The notes under the pieces were generated by a model, which saw only the letters and a program-made list of their open reading frames with translations, was not told where the DNA came from and ran no database searches. From positions 558,001-622,000 of the forward strand of contig NZ_CP066362.1 in assembly GCF_030323865.1 (NCBI RefSeq): a stretch of 64,000 nt of DNA, given 5' to 3'. Below are positions 26,590 to 37,051 of this stretch, piece by piece. Numbering within the stretch: the first letter of the stretch is position 1; every line of letters begins with the position of its first letter. The DNA is from Pseudarthrobacter defluvii. Its GTDB lineage: Bacteria > Actinomycetota > Actinomycetes > Actinomycetales > Micrococcaceae. The translations under genes were made by a program, and so were the position numbers.

Positions 26590-27384
26590 ATGGACATCAA
26601 AGGCAGCGTCGCGCTGGTGACAGGCGGCGCGTCCGGGCTGGGAGCGGCCACCGCGCGCAGATTGTTCGACGGCGGCGCGTCAGTCGTGCTCGTCGACCTG
26701 CCGTCCTCAAGCGGCCAGGCAGTGGCGGACGAACTCAACGGCCGCGCCCAAGCCGGCCAGTCCGCCGTCTTCGCCCCCGCAGACGTGACCAGCGAGGCCG
26801 ACGTGCGGGCCGCCGTCGGGACCGCCGCGGAGCTGGGGCCGCTCCGGATCGTAGTGAACTGCGCCGGGATCGCCACCCCCGGCAAGGTCCTGGGGCGCGA
26901 CGGCGTCCTGCCCCTGGACACGTTCAGCCGCGTCATCCAGGTGAACCTGGTGGGCACGTTCAACGTCCTGCGGCTGGCCGCCGAAGCCATGGTGGCCACG
27001 GAGCCCACCGCCACCGAGTTGGGCGGCCCCGAACGCGGGGTCATCATCAATACTGCCTCCGTGGCGGCCTTCGACGGGCAGATCGGCCAGCCCGCCTATT
27101 CCGCGTCCAAGGGTGCGGTGGCTGCGATGACCCTGCCCATCGCCCGGGAGCTGGCGCGCTCGCTGGTCCGGGTGGTCACCATTGCCCCGGGCATCTTCGA
27201 GACGCCCATGATGGCCGGCCTGCCGCAGGAAGCCCAGGACTCCCTCGGCGCGCAGGTCCCGCACCCCTCCCGGCTGGGCAAGCCCGCGGAATACGCCAAC
27301 CTGGTGGCGCACATCGTGGACAACGCCATGCTGAACGGCGAAACCATCCGCCTGGACGGCGCCATCAGGATGGGGCCGAAATGA
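26590..27384 (+). CDS. SDR 3-hydroxyacyl-CoA dehydrogenase-like
   Basis: This is a 264-residue classical short-chain dehydrogenase: cofactor motif [22 protein letters not shown] variant [13 protein letters not shown], and the catalytic Ser, Tyr and Lys in INTASVAAF and [14 protein letters not shown]. The sequence resembles type II (HSD10-like) 3-hydroxyacyl-CoA dehydrogenases. A strong AAGGAGG precedes the ATG. The stop overlaps the next ATG (ATGA), coupling it to an acyl-CoA dehydrogenase, which supports a role in acyl-CoA oxidation. Confidence 0.88.
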   Translation: MDIKGSVALVTGGASGLGAATARRLFDGGASVVLVDLPSSSGQAVADELNGRAQAGQSAVFAPADVTSEADVRAAVGTAAELGPLRIVVNCAGIATPGKVLGRDGVLPLDTFSRVIQVNLVGTFNVLRLAAEAMVATEPTATELGGPERGVIINTASVAAFDGQIGQPAYSASKGAVAAMTLPIARELARSLVRVVTIAPGIFETPMMAGLPQEAQDSLGAQVPHPSRLGKPAEYANLVAHIVDNAMLNGETIRLDGAIRMGPK

Positions 27385-28586
27385 GCACGCCGGACCTGTC
27401 CCAGTTGCCTGCGGCGGACTTCTTCGCCGTCGAAGCGATGCTGGACGGGGCTGAACGGAACAAGCTTGCCGAGCTGCGGGACTTCCTGGCCGCCGAGGTC
27501 GCACCCTACGCGGGGGACTGGTGGAACAAGGCCGAGTTTCCGGCGCACATCCTTCCCAAGCTGGCCGCCCTGGAACTGAGCACGCCCGTGCACCGCGGCT
27601 ACAGCCACCTCTTCGCCGGGCTGGTCATCGCGGAGATAACCAGGGTGGACACGTCCCTGGCCACCTTCTTCCTGGTCCACCACGACCTCTTTGTTGAATC
27701 CCTCCACACCTTCGGCACCGACGACCAGAAGGAACGGCTGCTCGCTGACGCCTCGGAACTGCGCACCACCGGTGCCTTCGCGCTCACCGAACCGATGCAC
27801 GGGTCCGATGTGGCTGGTGGCATGGAGACGCGTGCCAGGCGGGTTTCGTCGGCAACAGGAGAAACGGACGATGGCGGTGATGCCTGGGTGCTCAACGGCG
27901 CCAAGCGCTGGATCGGCAACGGGACGTTCTGCGACTACATGCTGGTGTGGGCCCGGGACGAGGCGGACGGATCGGTCCGGGGGTTCATTGTCGACGCCGC
28001 TTTGCCGGGCGTCAGCCGGAGCAGGATCGAGAACAAGATCGCCCTGCGCACGGTGCAGAACGCGAACATTGAGTTCCGGGACGTCCTGGTGCCGGAAGCG
28101 GACCGCTTTGCCGGGATCAACAGCTTCGAGGACACCAAGGAACTGCTCCGCAGTTCCCGGATCATGGTGGCCTGGCAGGCGGTGGGCCAGCAGTTGGCGG
28201 CGTTCGACGTCGCCCGGCAGTACGCGGTTGAACGCCACCAGTTCGGCCGCCCGCTGGCCCATTTCCAGCTGATCCAGCAGCAGCTGGTGACCATGCTGGG
28301 CAACGCCGTGGCCAGCATGTCCATGATGGCCGGGATCGCCAGGCTGCAGGACCGGGACGCCGCCGACATGCCCCAGGTGGCCCTGGCCAAGTCCTACCTC
28401 AGCGCCAGGATGCGCGAAACCGTGGCCCTGGGCCGTTCCATCCTGGGCGGAAACGGCATCGTCACCGACTACCGGATGGCCAAGATCTTCGCCGACGCCG
28501 AAGCCATCTACACCTACGAGGGCTCGTTTGAGGTCAACACACTGATCGTGGGGCGGGCCATCACCGGGATTTCCGCCATTTCCTGA
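27381..28586 (+). CDS. Acyl-CoA dehydrogenase
   Basis: This 401-residue flavoprotein dehydrogenase starts within the SDR stop codon. Landmarks are [15 protein letters not shown] (substrate/FAD), [40 protein letters not shown] and, near the end, [18 protein letters not shown], where the glutamate aligns with the catalytic base. The closest relatives I recall are glutaryl-CoA and short or branched-chain acyl-CoA dehydrogenases. With the SDR it forms two adjacent steps of a beta-oxidation route; the chain specificity is not readable. Confidence 0.92.
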   Translation: MSTPDLSQLPAADFFAVEAMLDGAERNKLAELRDFLAAEVAPYAGDWWNKAEFPAHILPKLAALELSTPVHRGYSHLFAGLVIAEITRVDTSLATFFLVHHDLFVESLHTFGTDDQKERLLADASELRTTGAFALTEPMHGSDVAGGMETRARRVSSATGETDDGGDAWVLNGAKRWIGNGTFCDYMLVWARDEADGSVRGFIVDAALPGVSRSRIENKIALRTVQNANIEFRDVLVPEADRFAGINSFEDTKELLRSSRIMVAWQAVGQQLAAFDVARQYAVERHQFGRPLAHFQLIQQQLVTMLGNAVASMSMMAGIARLQDRDAADMPQVALAKSYLSARMRETVALGRSILGGNGIVTDYRMAKIFADAEAIYTYEGSFEVNTLIVGRAITGISAIS

Positions 28587-28598
28587 GCTTCCCGGATG

Positions 28599-29471
28599 CT
28601 AGGCCGGATACGGCTGCTTCTCGCCTGCCTCAACCCGCACATCCAGGCTGTTGTTCTTCACCGGCATGGGGCAGGTGCCGTACGGGGTGAAGGCGCTGGG
28701 GTAGTTGATCGCGCGGTTGAAATCCAGGACCACGGAGCCATCCGGCCGCGGCCTGGGCACCGCGAGCTTTCGCCAGTCGTCCGTCGTGTCCCCATTCGTC
28801 TCGTCGTGGAAGGTGACGGTCAGGGCGCCGAGTTTCTCCTCCTCGGCCTGAAGCCGGAACTCGTGGCTACTGCCAGGCAGGCGGAAGACCACCTCGCCCA
28901 CACTCCGGTGCACGCCGTCCACCAATGGGTTCGCAGTGCCGATCGGAACGTCCACCGGCTCGGGGTACGGCTCAAACCGGCCCGTCACTTCCCAGTCCGG
29001 GTTGTAGGGGTAGGTGGGGACGCCGTCGAAGTCCGTGAAGACCGGTGAGGCCGCGTCCCGGGTGCGGATGGCGTACCGGCCGCCGCGCATGGCCAGTTCC
29101 ACCACCACCTGGTCCCCGTCCGGGCCGCCGTACCGCACCCACATCAGCGATTCCTCGTCCGCCAGGACGGCGGACACGGTACCGTCCACCTTCCCGCCCG
29201 TCTCCACCAGCGTGAGCCCGTCCGACGGGACCGCGGTGAGGAACGCCGTCGTACCCTTTGCGTCAGTGGACCACAGGCCCGGGGCGAGGTCGACGGCGGC
29301 GGGGGAGTCCCCGAGCCACTGGAAGGAAGTGAGGGTGAGCCAGCCATGCGGTGAGGCGAGGGCCTTGTCCCGGTTGGTACGGAAACGCTGCCAGCGCTCT
29401 ACCCGCGCGGCCGGCGGGGCGGCAGTTGGTGCAGTGGCAGTTGACGTTTGGGCGGCTGGGGTGGTGGCCAT
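28599..29471 (-). CDS. DUF1684 protein
   Basis: This 290-residue protein belongs to DUF1684. The family signature FDGVPTYPYNPDWEVTGRF and the closing block LDFNRAINYPSAFTPYGTC, followed by PMPVKNNSLDVRVEAGEK, are clear. The Ala-Thr-rich N-terminus (about 25 residues) looks disordered rather than a signal peptide. I start at 29471, where GGAAGGA lies upstream. Biochemical role unknown. It converges on the acyl-CoA dehydrogenase gene. Confidence 0.88.
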   Translation of the reverse strand: MATTPAAQTSTATAPTAAPPAARVERWQRFRTNRDKALASPHGWLTLTSFQWLGDSPAAVDLAPGLWSTDAKGTTAFLTAVPSDGLTLVETGGKVDGTVSAVLADEESLMWVRYGGPDGDQVVVELAMRGGRYAIRTRDAASPVFTDFDGVPTYPYNPDWEVTGRFEPYPEPVDVPIGTANPLVDGVHRSVGEVVFRLPGSSHEFRLQAEEEKLGALTVTFHDETNGDTTDDWRKLAVPRPRPDGSVVLDFNRAINYPSAFTPYGTCPMPVKNNSLDVRVEAGEKQPYPA

Positions 29472-29574
29472 GGTTCCTTCCGTTGCGGATGCCCCCGCTA
29501 TAACCGCGTACACGGCGTGTTTATTCCGCCCTAAGTCCTCTTGTTCCCGCTGGTGCGGAGAGTAGCGTTCTGCC

Positions 29575-30261
29575 ATGAAGATCGCAGTTCTTGGCACGGG
29601 CACTGTAGGACGCACGCTGGCAGCAGCATTCAGCAGGTTGGGCCACGAGGTGGTCCTGGGAACACGGGACCCCGCCGAAACCGCGGGCCGGACCAGCCCG
29701 GATCCCATGGGCGGCCCGCCCTTCAAGGATTGGCATGCAGGGCACGGCAACATCCGGCTGGACACCTTCGCGGCCGCGGCGGGTGACTGTGAGCTGGTGG
29801 TCAATGCCACCAACGGCGCCGCTTCCCTTGCGGCCCTGGGGGCGGCCGGTGCCGCGCGGCTGGCCGGAAAAGTCCTGATGGACGTCTCCAATCCGCTCGA
29901 CTTCTCGCAGGGCATGCCGCCGGTGCTGAACCCTGTCAATACCGAAAGCCTGGGTGAGCGGATCCAGCGGGCCTTCCCGGAGACGCGGGTGGTGAAGACG
30001 CTCAACACCATGAATGCCGGGCTGATGGTGGACCCGCGCCGGCTGGCGGACGCAGACCATTCGGTGTTCGTTTCCGGCGACGACGCCGAAGCCAAGAAGA
30101 TCGTCACCGGCCTGCTGGAATCCCTGGGCCACCGGGACGTCATTGACCTCGGCGACATCACGACGGCCCGCGGCGCCGAGATGGTGCTGCCGCTCTGGCT
30201 GCGGCTGTTCGGCGCGCTGGGCACCCCGGATTTCAACTTCAAGATCGTCCGCCGGGGTTGA
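29575..30261 (+). CDS. NADP oxidoreductase, F420-dependent type
   Basis: This 228-residue protein has the Rossmann motif KIAVLGTGTVGRTLAAAFSR and conserved family segments ELVVNATNGAAS and KVLMDVSNPLDFSQG. It is one of the NADPH:F420-oxidoreductase-like proteins, usually annotated as NAD(P)-binding, whose substrate is often unclear. A related protein is encoded at 50.0-50.7 kb. Its stop overlaps the next gene by 4 bases. Confidence 0.87.
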   Translation: MKIAVLGTGTVGRTLAAAFSRLGHEVVLGTRDPAETAGRTSPDPMGGPPFKDWHAGHGNIRLDTFAAAAGDCELVVNATNGAASLAALGAAGAARLAGKVLMDVSNPLDFSQGMPPVLNPVNTESLGERIQRAFPETRVVKTLNTMNAGLMVDPRRLADADHSVFVSGDDAEAKKIVTGLLESLGHRDVIDLGDITTARGAEMVLPLWLRLFGALGTPDFNFKIVRRG

Positions 30262-30842
30262 ATGGGGAGGTGGACATCCTTGCCGGAGTGAATCGGGAGT
30301 GGCTGGCGGCGCTCACCTGGATAGCAGCTGCGGCTGCCTGCGCGGGCGTGCTGGTGTGGCGGCGAAGGCGGGCGGACCTCGCCGCGCTCGCCGCCGTCGT
30401 CGTCTTCATGGCAGCAAACGTCGGCGCCGGCATCTATGTCCTCAACCACCTGGCGGACGGGCGCTGGGGCGGGGATGCGCAGGCCAAGCTCGCCGCGCCA
30501 TCGTTGTCCGGGACTCCCGTTGTGGGCCAGTTCCTGCAGCCCCTTGAGGGGGCCATGGCCGGAATGGCCGGCGGCGTCAACGACTTCATCGACTTCCAGG
30601 CCGCACTGCCTGTGGCACTGGGCTTCTTCGCGGCCGCAGGCTGGGCCCTTGCCGCTTCGGTGCCGGTGGCACTGGCAGCCGCAGCGGTGCAGGCCAGGCG
30701 CGCACGCCGGCGGAAGGCCCAGGCTGCTGCCTGGCAGGACGAGGTGGAAAAACTACGCAACGAACTCGACGCGGTCAAACACCACCTGGGTATCACGACA
30801 TCTTTTGAGACGGATTCCACCACCGCGCAGGAGCGGGGGTAG
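30258..30842 (+). CDS. Hypothetical membrane protein
   Basis: This protein of about 194 residues has three to four hydrophobic segments (ALTWIAAAAACAGVLVW, AALAAVVVFMAANVGAGIYV, PVALGFFAAAGWALAASVPV, LAAAAVQ), then a basic stretch and a charged, helical C-terminus. The start is a TTG overlapping the previous stop, or one of the GTG codons shortly after. No family recognised. Coupling to the upstream NADP-binding gene suggests one transcript. Confidence 0.7.
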   Translation: MNGEVDILAGVNREWLAALTWIAAAAACAGVLVWRRRRADLAALAAVVVFMAANVGAGIYVLNHLADGRWGGDAQAKLAAPSLSGTPVVGQFLQPLEGAMAGMAGGVNDFIDFQAALPVALGFFAAAGWALAASVPVALAAAAVQARRARRRKAQAAAWQDEVEKLRNELDAVKHHLGITTSFETDSTTAQERG

Positions 30843-30921
30843 CATCTTTAGCTAGTAACGTGGCTCACAGTATCCAGCGCAGTGTACGAGCCAAGTCCGA
30901 ACCCCTCGAAAGATTGTTTCA

Positions 30922-33729
30922 ATGGCTCACACTGCAACACCTCCCGAGACCGATCTTGCCTCCGAACTGCGCGCGGACGTCCGGCGCGTCTCCACCCTGC
31001 TGGGCGAATCCCTGGTCCGCCAGCACGGTCCGGAACTCCTGGACCTCGTGGAGCAGGTCCGGCTCCTGACCAAGGAATCCAAGGAGGCGGCCCGCGGCGG
31101 TGCGCACGCCACCGGCCCCTGGAGCGCGCACGACGTCGTTGCCCAGGTCCGTGAACTCCTCGGCTCCCTGCCCATTGAGCAGGCAACCGACCTGGTCCGT
31201 GCCTTCGCGTTCTACTTCCACCTGGCCAACGCCGCCGAGCAGGTCCACCGCGTCCGGGGACTGCGGACCCGCGCCGAAAAGGACGGCTGGCTGGCCAAGA
31301 CCGTGGCGGACATCGCCGCCAAGGCCGGACCCGACGTCCTGCAGGAAGTGGTTAACGGCCTGGACGTGCGGCCCATTTTCACCGCCCACCCCACCGAGGC
31401 CTCCCGCCGCTCGGTCCTGGACAAAATCCGCAAGCTCTCCGACGTCCTGTCCCAGTCCACCGCCGAAGGATCCACGGCCCGGCGCCGGCAGGACCGGCAG
31501 CTGGCCGAGATCATCGACCAGATGTGGCAGACCGACGAACTGCGCCAGGTCCGCCCCACTCCAGTCGACGAAGCCCGTAACGCCATTTACTACCTGGGCG
31601 GCATCCTCACCGACGCCATGCCCGAAATGCTGTCCGAACTCTCCGAGCTCCTCGGCGAGCACGGCGTCACCCTTGCCTCCAAGGACGCCCCCATCCGGTT
31701 CGGCTCCTGGATCGGCGGTGACCGCGACGGCAACCCGAACGTTACCGCGGCCGTTACCCGCGAGATCCTGCAGATCCAGAACCAGAGCGCCATCCGGATC
31801 AGCATCGGCATGATCGACGAACTGATCTCCATCCTCTCCAACTCCACAGCACTGGCAGGCGCGGACGAATCGCTGCTCACGTCCATCGACGAGGATCTGA
31901 GGAAGCTTCCCGGCCTGGACAAGCGCGTCCTGGAGCTGAACGCCCAGGAGCCCTACCGGCTCAAGCTCACCTGCATCAAGGCCAAGCTCATCAACACCGG
32001 CAAGCGTGTCGCCGTGAACTCCAACCATGAGCACGGCCGCGATTACAGTGGCACCGAAGAGCTCCTGGCGGACCTGCACCTGCTGGAACTGTCGCTCCGC
32101 AACCACTCCGCAGCCCTCGCTGCGGATGGCTCCCTGGCCCGGGTCCGCCGCGCCATCGCGTCCTTCGGCCTGCACCTGGCCACCCTGGACATCCGCGAGC
32201 ACGCGGACCACCACCACGACGCCGTGGGGCAACTGATGGACCGGATCGGCGGTCCGGGGCTGCGCTACGCCGAACTCAGCCGGGAAGAACGCTTTGAGGT
32301 GCTGGGCTCCGAACTGGCTTCCCGCCGCCCGCTATCCGGCCACCCGATCAAGCTCGACGGCGCTGCCGATGGCACCTACGACGTCTTCCGCGAGATCCGC
32401 CGGGCGCTGCGCATGTACGGCCCGGACGTTATCGAGACCTACATCATCTCGATGACTCGCGGCGCCGACGACGTCCTGGCCGCGGCCGTGCTGGCCCGCG
32501 AGGCAGGGCTGATCAACCTCTTCGGTGACAAGCCCTACGCCAAGCTCGGCTTCGCGCCGCTGCTGGAGACCGTGGAGGAACTGCGGGCCTCCGCGGAGAT
32601 CATCGACCAGCTCCTGTCCGACCCCTCCTACCGCGAACTGGTGCGGCTGCGCGGTGACATCCAGGAAGTCATGCTGGGCTACTCGGACTCCAACAAGGAA
32701 TCCGGCGTGATGACCAGCCAGTGGGAGATCCACAAGACCCAGCGCAAGCTGCGCGACGTCGCCGCCAAGCACGGTGTCCGCGTCCGCCTGTTTCACGGCC
32801 GCGGCGGTTCTGTGGGCCGCGGCGGCGGGCCCACCTACGATGCCATCCTGGCCCAGCCCAACGGCGTCCTGGAAGGCGAGATCAAGTTCACCGAGCAGGG
32901 CGAAGTCATTTCCGACAAGTACTCCCTGCCGGAGTTGGCCCGGGAAAACCTTGAGCTCTCCCTGGCTGCGGTCCTGCAGGGGTCCGCCCTGCACCGCGAT
33001 CCGCGAACCTCCGAGGACCAGCGGGAACGCTACGGGCACGTCATGGAGGCCATCTCGGACGCCGCCTTTGACCGGTACCGCAAGCTCATCGACCACCCGG
33101 ACCTGCCCGCCTACTTCATGGCCTCCACCCCCGTGGAACAGCTGGGTTCCCTGAACATCGGGTCCCGCCCGTCGAAGCGCCCCGATTCCGGTGCCGGCCT
33201 GGGCGGCCTGCGCGCCATCCCGTGGGTGTTCGGCTGGACCCAGTCGCGGCAGATCGTGCCCGGCTGGTTCGGCGTGGGCTCGGGCCTGAAGGCAGCCCGC
33301 GAAGCCGGCCACTCAGCGCAGCTGATGGAAATGATGGACCACTGGAACTTCTTCCGCTCTGTGTTGTCCAACGTGGAAATGACACTGGCCAAGACGGACA
33401 TGGACATTGCCGGCTACTACGTGTCCACCCTGGTCCCGGAGGAGCTGCACCACCTGTTCCGGACCATCCGCGAAGAGTACGAGCTGACGGTGGCCGAGGT
33501 GCGGAAGCTCACCGGCGAGAACATCCTCCTGGACGCACAGCCGACGCTGAAGCGCTCCCTGGAGATCCGGGACCAGTACCTGGACCCCATCAGCTACCTG
33601 CAGGTGGAGCTCCTGCGCCGCGTCCGCACCGAATCCGAAATCAGCGGAGCCGAGCTCGACGAGCGCCTCCAGCGGGCCATGCTCATCACCGTCAACGGCG
33701 TGGCCGCCGGCCTCCGCAACACCGGCTAA
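30922..33729 (+). CDS. ppc: Phosphoenolpyruvate carboxylase
   Basis: This 935-residue anaplerotic enzyme converts PEP and bicarbonate to oxaloacetate and phosphate. All landmarks are in place: catalytic His in [13 protein letters not shown], substrate loop [18 protein letters not shown], Arg/Gly loop [14 protein letters not shown], and the C-terminal [17 protein letters not shown] with the conserved end. The ATG at 30922 fits the family length; a weak ribosome site (GAAAG) lies upstream. A large hairpin follows the stop. Confidence 0.97.
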   Translation: MAHTATPPETDLASELRADVRRVSTLLGESLVRQHGPELLDLVEQVRLLTKESKEAARGGAHATGPWSAHDVVAQVRELLGSLPIEQATDLVRAFAFYFHLANAAEQVHRVRGLRTRAEKDGWLAKTVADIAAKAGPDVLQEVVNGLDVRPIFTAHPTEASRRSVLDKIRKLSDVLSQSTAEGSTARRRQDRQLAEIIDQMWQTDELRQVRPTPVDEARNAIYYLGGILTDAMPEMLSELSELLGEHGVTLASKDAPIRFGSWIGGDRDGNPNVTAAVTREILQIQNQSAIRISIGMIDELISILSNSTALAGADESLLTSIDEDLRKLPGLDKRVLELNAQEPYRLKLTCIKAKLINTGKRVAVNSNHEHGRDYSGTEELLADLHLLELSLRNHSAALAADGSLARVRRAIASFGLHLATLDIREHADHHHDAVGQLMDRIGGPGLRYAELSREERFEVLGSELASRRPLSGHPIKLDGAADGTYDVFREIRRALRMYGPDVIETYIISMTRGADDVLAAAVLAREAGLINLFGDKPYAKLGFAPLLETVEELRASAEIIDQLLSDPSYRELVRLRGDIQEVMLGYSDSNKESGVMTSQWEIHKTQRKLRDVAAKHGVRVRLFHGRGGSVGRGGGPTYDAILAQPNGVLEGEIKFTEQGEVISDKYSLPELARENLELSLAAVLQGSALHRDPRTSEDQRERYGHVMEAISDAAFDRYRKLIDHPDLPAYFMASTPVEQLGSLNIGSRPSKRPDSGAGLGGLRAIPWVFGWTQSRQIVPGWFGVGSGLKAAREAGHSAQLMEMMDHWNFFRSVLSNVEMTLAKTDMDIAGYYVSTLVPEELHHLFRTIREEYELTVAEVRKLTGENILLDAQPTLKRSLEIRDQYLDPISYLQVELLRRVRTESEISGAELDERLQRAMLITVNGVAAGLRNTG

Positions 33730-33745
33730 TCTCTCCTGTTGCTCT

Positions 33746-33790
33746 ATCACTTATGGTCCCTAACAGGCGATGTTAGGGACCATACGTGAT
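33746..33790. repeat. 20-bp-arm hairpin after ppc
   Basis: Arms 33746-33765 and 33771-33790 are reverse complements at 19 of 20 positions around the loop GGCGA. The arms (core TATGGTCCCTAACA) are much less GC-rich than their neighbours. No T-tract follows. It may act as a terminator for ppc or be an interspersed dyad element. Confidence 0.75.
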
Positions 33791-33823
33791 GGAGCATCGG
33801 GGCGTTTGGATAGGGTGGAGGGC

Positions 33824-34129
33824 ATGCCTTCCTTCCAGACCCGCCTCAAGATCACCGGGCTCCGGCCGGGCAATGCGCCGGAATCCGTCATGGACGCGGC
33901 CGTGGAGGCGTTGGGGACCCGGCACCACGTGGAGGCGCACCAGCTCCAGATCGCCGGAGGCGTGCCGCAGCTGAACCTGCGCTTCCTCGTGGAGGCGAGC
34001 GAATACAGCGGCGAGAACCGCCAGGCGGTGGAGTCGGCAGCCATGATGCGCGACGCCGTCGAACGCGTTGCGCTGACGGGTGCACTGAGCGTGCTGCGGC
34101 GCAGCCGCGGCAAGTGGCTGCCCGTCTAG
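33824..34129 (+). CDS. Small hypothetical protein
   Basis: This protein of about 101 residues starts at the ATG at 33824 (MPSFQTRLKITGLRPGNAPE). It looks like a soluble alpha/beta domain with a conserved-looking centre (NLRFLVEASEYSGENRQAVE) and a basic C-terminus. No family recognised. It converges with the DedA gene, overlapping by 4 bases. Confidence 0.65.
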   Translation: MPSFQTRLKITGLRPGNAPESVMDAAVEALGTRHHVEAHQLQIAGGVPQLNLRFLVEASEYSGENRQAVESAAMMRDAVERVALTGALSVLRRSRGKWLPV

Positions 34130-34749
34130 CCTGCGTCGGGGATGGGCTCGTCCTCGACCGGGGAACGGGTGCCCCTGCGGCGGGTGACGATGATGCCCAC
34201 GACGGCGCCGATCACCAGGCCCACCGCCACGCCGATGAGCGAGCTTGCCCAGAACGGCAGCTTGGTGGTTGAGCCGGTGAAGTAGCCAAGCCCCACCAGC
34301 CAGCAGGCCCACAGGACCGCCCCCAGGCCTGCGCACAGGCTGAAGCCGCGGACCGAAACGTTTGCCACGCCTGAGGCTGCCGAGGTGGCCAGCCTGCCGC
34401 CGGGGATGAAGCGCGCGCCGATGATGGTTCCGTAGGTGGAGGACCGCCCCGCCTTGGCCAGGGCCGCATGGATGCCGGTATGGACGCGCCGGCCCCACTT
34501 CCAGCGGTCCAGCACATGGCTGAGGCGTCGCCGGAAGAGATGGAAGACCACCATGTCACCAAGCCAGGACGCCAGGGCGGCGAGCACCAGCACCAGGAAC
34601 ACGTTGGCCCGGCCGTCCGCGGACAGGGCGCCGCCGGTGATCACCACCATTTCGGACGGGATGGGCGGAAAAATGGCGTCACCGATCACCATCGGGATGA
34701 CCCACAAATAGAAGGTCGCTCCCCAGCTGTCGATGCCGCCGAAGTCCAT
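34126..34749 (-). CDS. DedA-family membrane protein
   Basis: This is a 207-residue inner-membrane protein with about five hydrophobic segments. The DedA/SNARE-associated signature is visible: [18 protein letters not shown], then [13 protein letters not shown] and [20 protein letters not shown]. DedA proteins act in lipid flipping and membrane homeostasis. I start at 34749; the divergent macro-domain gene begins 35 bp away, leaving little room for two promoters. Confidence 0.9.
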   Translation of the reverse strand: MDFGGIDSWGATFYLWVIPMVIGDAIFPPIPSEMVVITGGALSADGRANVFLVLVLAALASWLGDMVVFHLFRRRLSHVLDRWKWGRRVHTGIHAALAKAGRSSTYGTIIGARFIPGGRLATSAASGVANVSVRGFSLCAGLGAVLWACWLVGLGYFTGSTTKLPFWASSLIGVAVGLVIGAVVGIIVTRRRGTRSPVEDEPIPDAG

Positions 34750-34783
34750 TGCCACAAGGTACCGCACTTGGGAAACTGGCGGC

Positions 34784-35308
34784 ATGCGGATCTCTGTTCT
34801 GCAGGGCGACATTACGCAACGGCGGGTGGACGTGGTGGTGAACGCCGCCAACGCTTCGCTGCTCGGCGGCGGGGGAGTGGACGGGGCGCTGCACCGGGCC
34901 GCGGGGCCGGAGCTGCTGGCAGCGTGCCGGGAACTGCGGGAAAGCGCGTTGCCGCACGGCCTCCAGACCGGCGCCGCCGTGGCAACCCCTGCGTTCCGGC
35001 TGCCGGCCCGCTGGGTGGTCCACACCGTGGGGCCCAACCGGCACGCGGGCCAGACCAACAGCGCGCTCCTGGTGTCCTGCTTCAGCGAAAGCCTGCGGCT
35101 GGCCCATACTTTGGGCGCCCGGGACATGGCCTTTCCCGCGGTGGGAGCCGGAGCCTATGGGTGGAGCGCGGCGGCCGTTGCGCAGGCCGCGGAGGATGCC
35201 GTGGCGGGGTTCCAATCCTTGCACCCGGACAGCGGACTGGCGCTGGTGGAGTTCGTGCTGCACACCGCCGGGATCGAGGCCGTGTTCAGGGACGTGCTCG
35301 GGGTTTAG
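34784..35308 (+). CDS. Macro-domain ADP-ribose hydrolase
   Basis: This protein of about 174 residues has a full macro domain. It binds O-acetyl-ADP-ribose through [20 protein letters not shown] and the glycine-rich [16 protein letters not shown], with [17 protein letters not shown] on the other side of the pocket. It probably hydrolyses O-acetyl-ADP-ribose or removes ADP-ribose from macromolecules. The start at 34784 (MRISVLQGD) matches the family N-terminus. No ADP-ribosyltransferase gene is adjacent. Confidence 0.93.
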   Translation: MRISVLQGDITQRRVDVVVNAANASLLGGGGVDGALHRAAGPELLAACRELRESALPHGLQTGAAVATPAFRLPARWVVHTVGPNRHAGQTNSALLVSCFSESLRLAHTLGARDMAFPAVGAGAYGWSAAAVAQAAEDAVAGFQSLHPDSGLALVEFVLHTAGIEAVFRDVLGV

Positions 35309-35323
35309 GGACGTACCCGAAGC

Positions 35324-36310
35324 TTAGGGCTGTGCCCGAATTGCTTCGCTGAGCTCCAGGCCGCTGCGGTACTCCACTGGCTTCCCCGAGATAGGGTCTA
35401 CGAACCGGATGCCACGGGCCAGGAGCTGGAGCGGCCTGGTGTAGTCGTCCGGGGCCTTGTCCAGCAGGTCCGGGTAGAAGGCGTCGTTCACGATCCCCAG
35501 TCCCAGCGAAGCCATGTGGACGCGCAGTTGGTGGGTCTTGCCGGTGTGCGGTTCCAGCCGGTACCTGGCGAGGCGGTTGGCACCCGAGGTTCCGTTCGCA
35601 CTGGTTCCCCGGGCACTCATGGCCTTGCCGCCGTCGAACGTTTCCAGCCGTTCAATCCTGGTTTCAGCGTTCGGCTCGCCGTCGATGACTTCCGCCAGCA
35701 GGTAGCTGCGGGACTTGGTCATCCGGTTGCGGACCACCACCGGGAATTCGACGGCGGGATACCCCGGCGCGGGCTCGGCTGCGGACACGCACTCGTACTC
35801 TTTCTGCACCTGCCGTTTCTCGAACAGCACCTGGTACTTGCCGCGTGTCTGCGGATTGGTGGAAAAGAGCAGGACCCCGGCGGTCATGCGGTCCAGCCGG
35901 TGCATGGGGATCAGGTCCGGCAGGTCCAGCTGGTTCCGCAGGCGCACCAGGGCCGATTCCTGGATGTAGGTGCCGCCCGGCGTGGTGGGCAGGAAGTGCG
36001 GCTTGTCCACCACCAGCAGGTGCTCGTCCTGGTGCAGGATGCTGAGGTCCACGGGCAGGCGCGTCTCCTGCGGCAGGGTGCGGTAGTACCAGATGAAGGT
36101 GTGGTCCTCCAGCTTGGTGTGCCGGCTCAGGGGGATGCCGCCCTCGCCGACGATCTCGCCGGCGTCGAACCTGTCCTCGATGCCCTGCGGATCGATGTGG
36201 CCCCAGCGGTGCATCATGTAGTCCATCGCGGTGTCCCACGGCCCTTCGTCCGGAAGCCGCAGGCGGGTGGCGTTGACGCCGTCGCGCACGGGGAGGGGGG
36301 ATCGCATCAC
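35324..36310 (-). CDS. RluA-family pseudouridine synthase
   Basis: This 328-residue enzyme isomerises uridine in rRNA or tRNA. The catalytic aspartate lies in PMHRLDRMTAGVLLFS, followed by RKYQVLF-type and HTGKTHQLRVHMASLG segments of the RluA/RluC branch. The extra N-terminus (residues 1-80) carries AMDYMMHRWGHIDPQG. Which base it modifies cannot be read from the sequence. Confidence 0.92.
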   Translation of the reverse strand: MMRSPLPVRDGVNATRLRLPDEGPWDTAMDYMMHRWGHIDPQGIEDRFDAGEIVGEGGIPLSRHTKLEDHTFIWYYRTLPQETRLPVDLSILHQDEHLLVVDKPHFLPTTPGGTYIQESALVRLRNQLDLPDLIPMHRLDRMTAGVLLFSTNPQTRGKYQVLFEKRQVQKEYECVSAAEPAPGYPAVEFPVVVRNRMTKSRSYLLAEVIDGEPNAETRIERLETFDGGKAMSARGTSANGTSGANRLARYRLEPHTGKTHQLRVHMASLGLGIVNDAFYPDLLDKAPDDYTRPLQLLARGIRFVDPISGKPVEYRSGLELSEAIRAQP

Positions 36311-36376
36311 CGGTCCATTCTACCGGGGCAGGATCGGCACCCTGCTGGCACTGTCCTCCCGACGACAAAAAAGTTC

Positions 36377-36406
36377 TTGACAAAAAAACTTGTCGGTTGC
36401 CAGACT
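36377..36406 (+). promoter_or_regulatory. Promoter of ArsR gene, probably leaderless
   Basis: TTGACA at 36377-36382 and CAGACT at 36401-36406 are 18 bp apart. The expected transcription start then coincides with the ATG at 36413, so the mRNA may be leaderless. The region also has direct repeats GACAAAAAA (36364 and 36379) that look like self-operators. Confidence 0.55.
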
Positions 36407-36412
36407 GAAGGC

Positions 36413-37051
36413 ATGCAGGACATCGCAATCATCGAGGACCCGGCTGCGGCCGAGGCATCCCTTGACCCCATCCGCACGCAGATCCTGCGCGAGCTGGTCC
36501 AGCCGGGCTCAGCCACGCAGCTGGCGGTCCGCGTGGGCCTGCCACGGCAGAAAGTGAACTACCACCTCAAGGCCCTGGAGCGGCACGGGCTGGTTGAGCT
36601 GGTGGAGGAGCGCCGGAAGGGCAACGTGACGGAGCGGGTGGTGCAGGCCACGGCGGCGTCCTACCTCATCTCACCCACCGCGCTCGCGGCGGTGTCCCCC
36701 GACCCGCGGCGGTTCGCGGACCGCTTCTCCGCCTTCTGGCTGCTGGCGCTGGCGGGACGGATGGTCCAGGAGGTGGGCAAGCTCCTTGCCGGCGCCGCTG
36801 CTGCCAGGCAAAAGCTGGCCACGTTCGCCATCGACGGCGACATAACCTTCCGCAGCGCCGCTGACCGTGCCGCTTTCGCCGAGGAGCTCGGCGTGGAAGT
36901 CACGCGTCTGGTGGACAAGTACCACGACGGCGGGGCAGCACCCCAGGGGCGGAGGCACCGGCTCGTCGTGGCGCTGCACCCTGCCCTCAAAGAAACCAAT
37001 GCCCCCAAGGCAGCCAACCAAACAGCAGGCAAGGAGCAGGACAATGACTGA
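36413..37051 (+). CDS. ArsR-like winged-helix regulator
   Basis: This is a 212-residue regulator. The N-terminal winged helix is clear: DPIRTQILRELVQPGSATQL, RVGLPRQKVNYHLKALERHG, LVELVEERRKGNVTERV. It lacks the CVC metal motif, so it is probably not a metal sensor. The C-terminal half (FSAFWLLALAGRMVQEVGKL) is of unknown ligand. The ATG at 36413 follows the promoter directly. It overlaps the AHSA1 gene by 8 bases, forming the common ArsR-AHSA1 pair. Confidence 0.88.
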   Translation: MQDIAIIEDPAAAEASLDPIRTQILRELVQPGSATQLAVRVGLPRQKVNYHLKALERHGLVELVEERRKGNVTERVVQATAASYLISPTALAAVSPDPRRFADRFSAFWLLALAGRMVQEVGKLLAGAAAARQKLATFAIDGDITFRSAADRAAFAEELGVEVTRLVDKYHDGGAAPQGRRHRLVVALHPALKETNAPKAANQTAGKEQDND

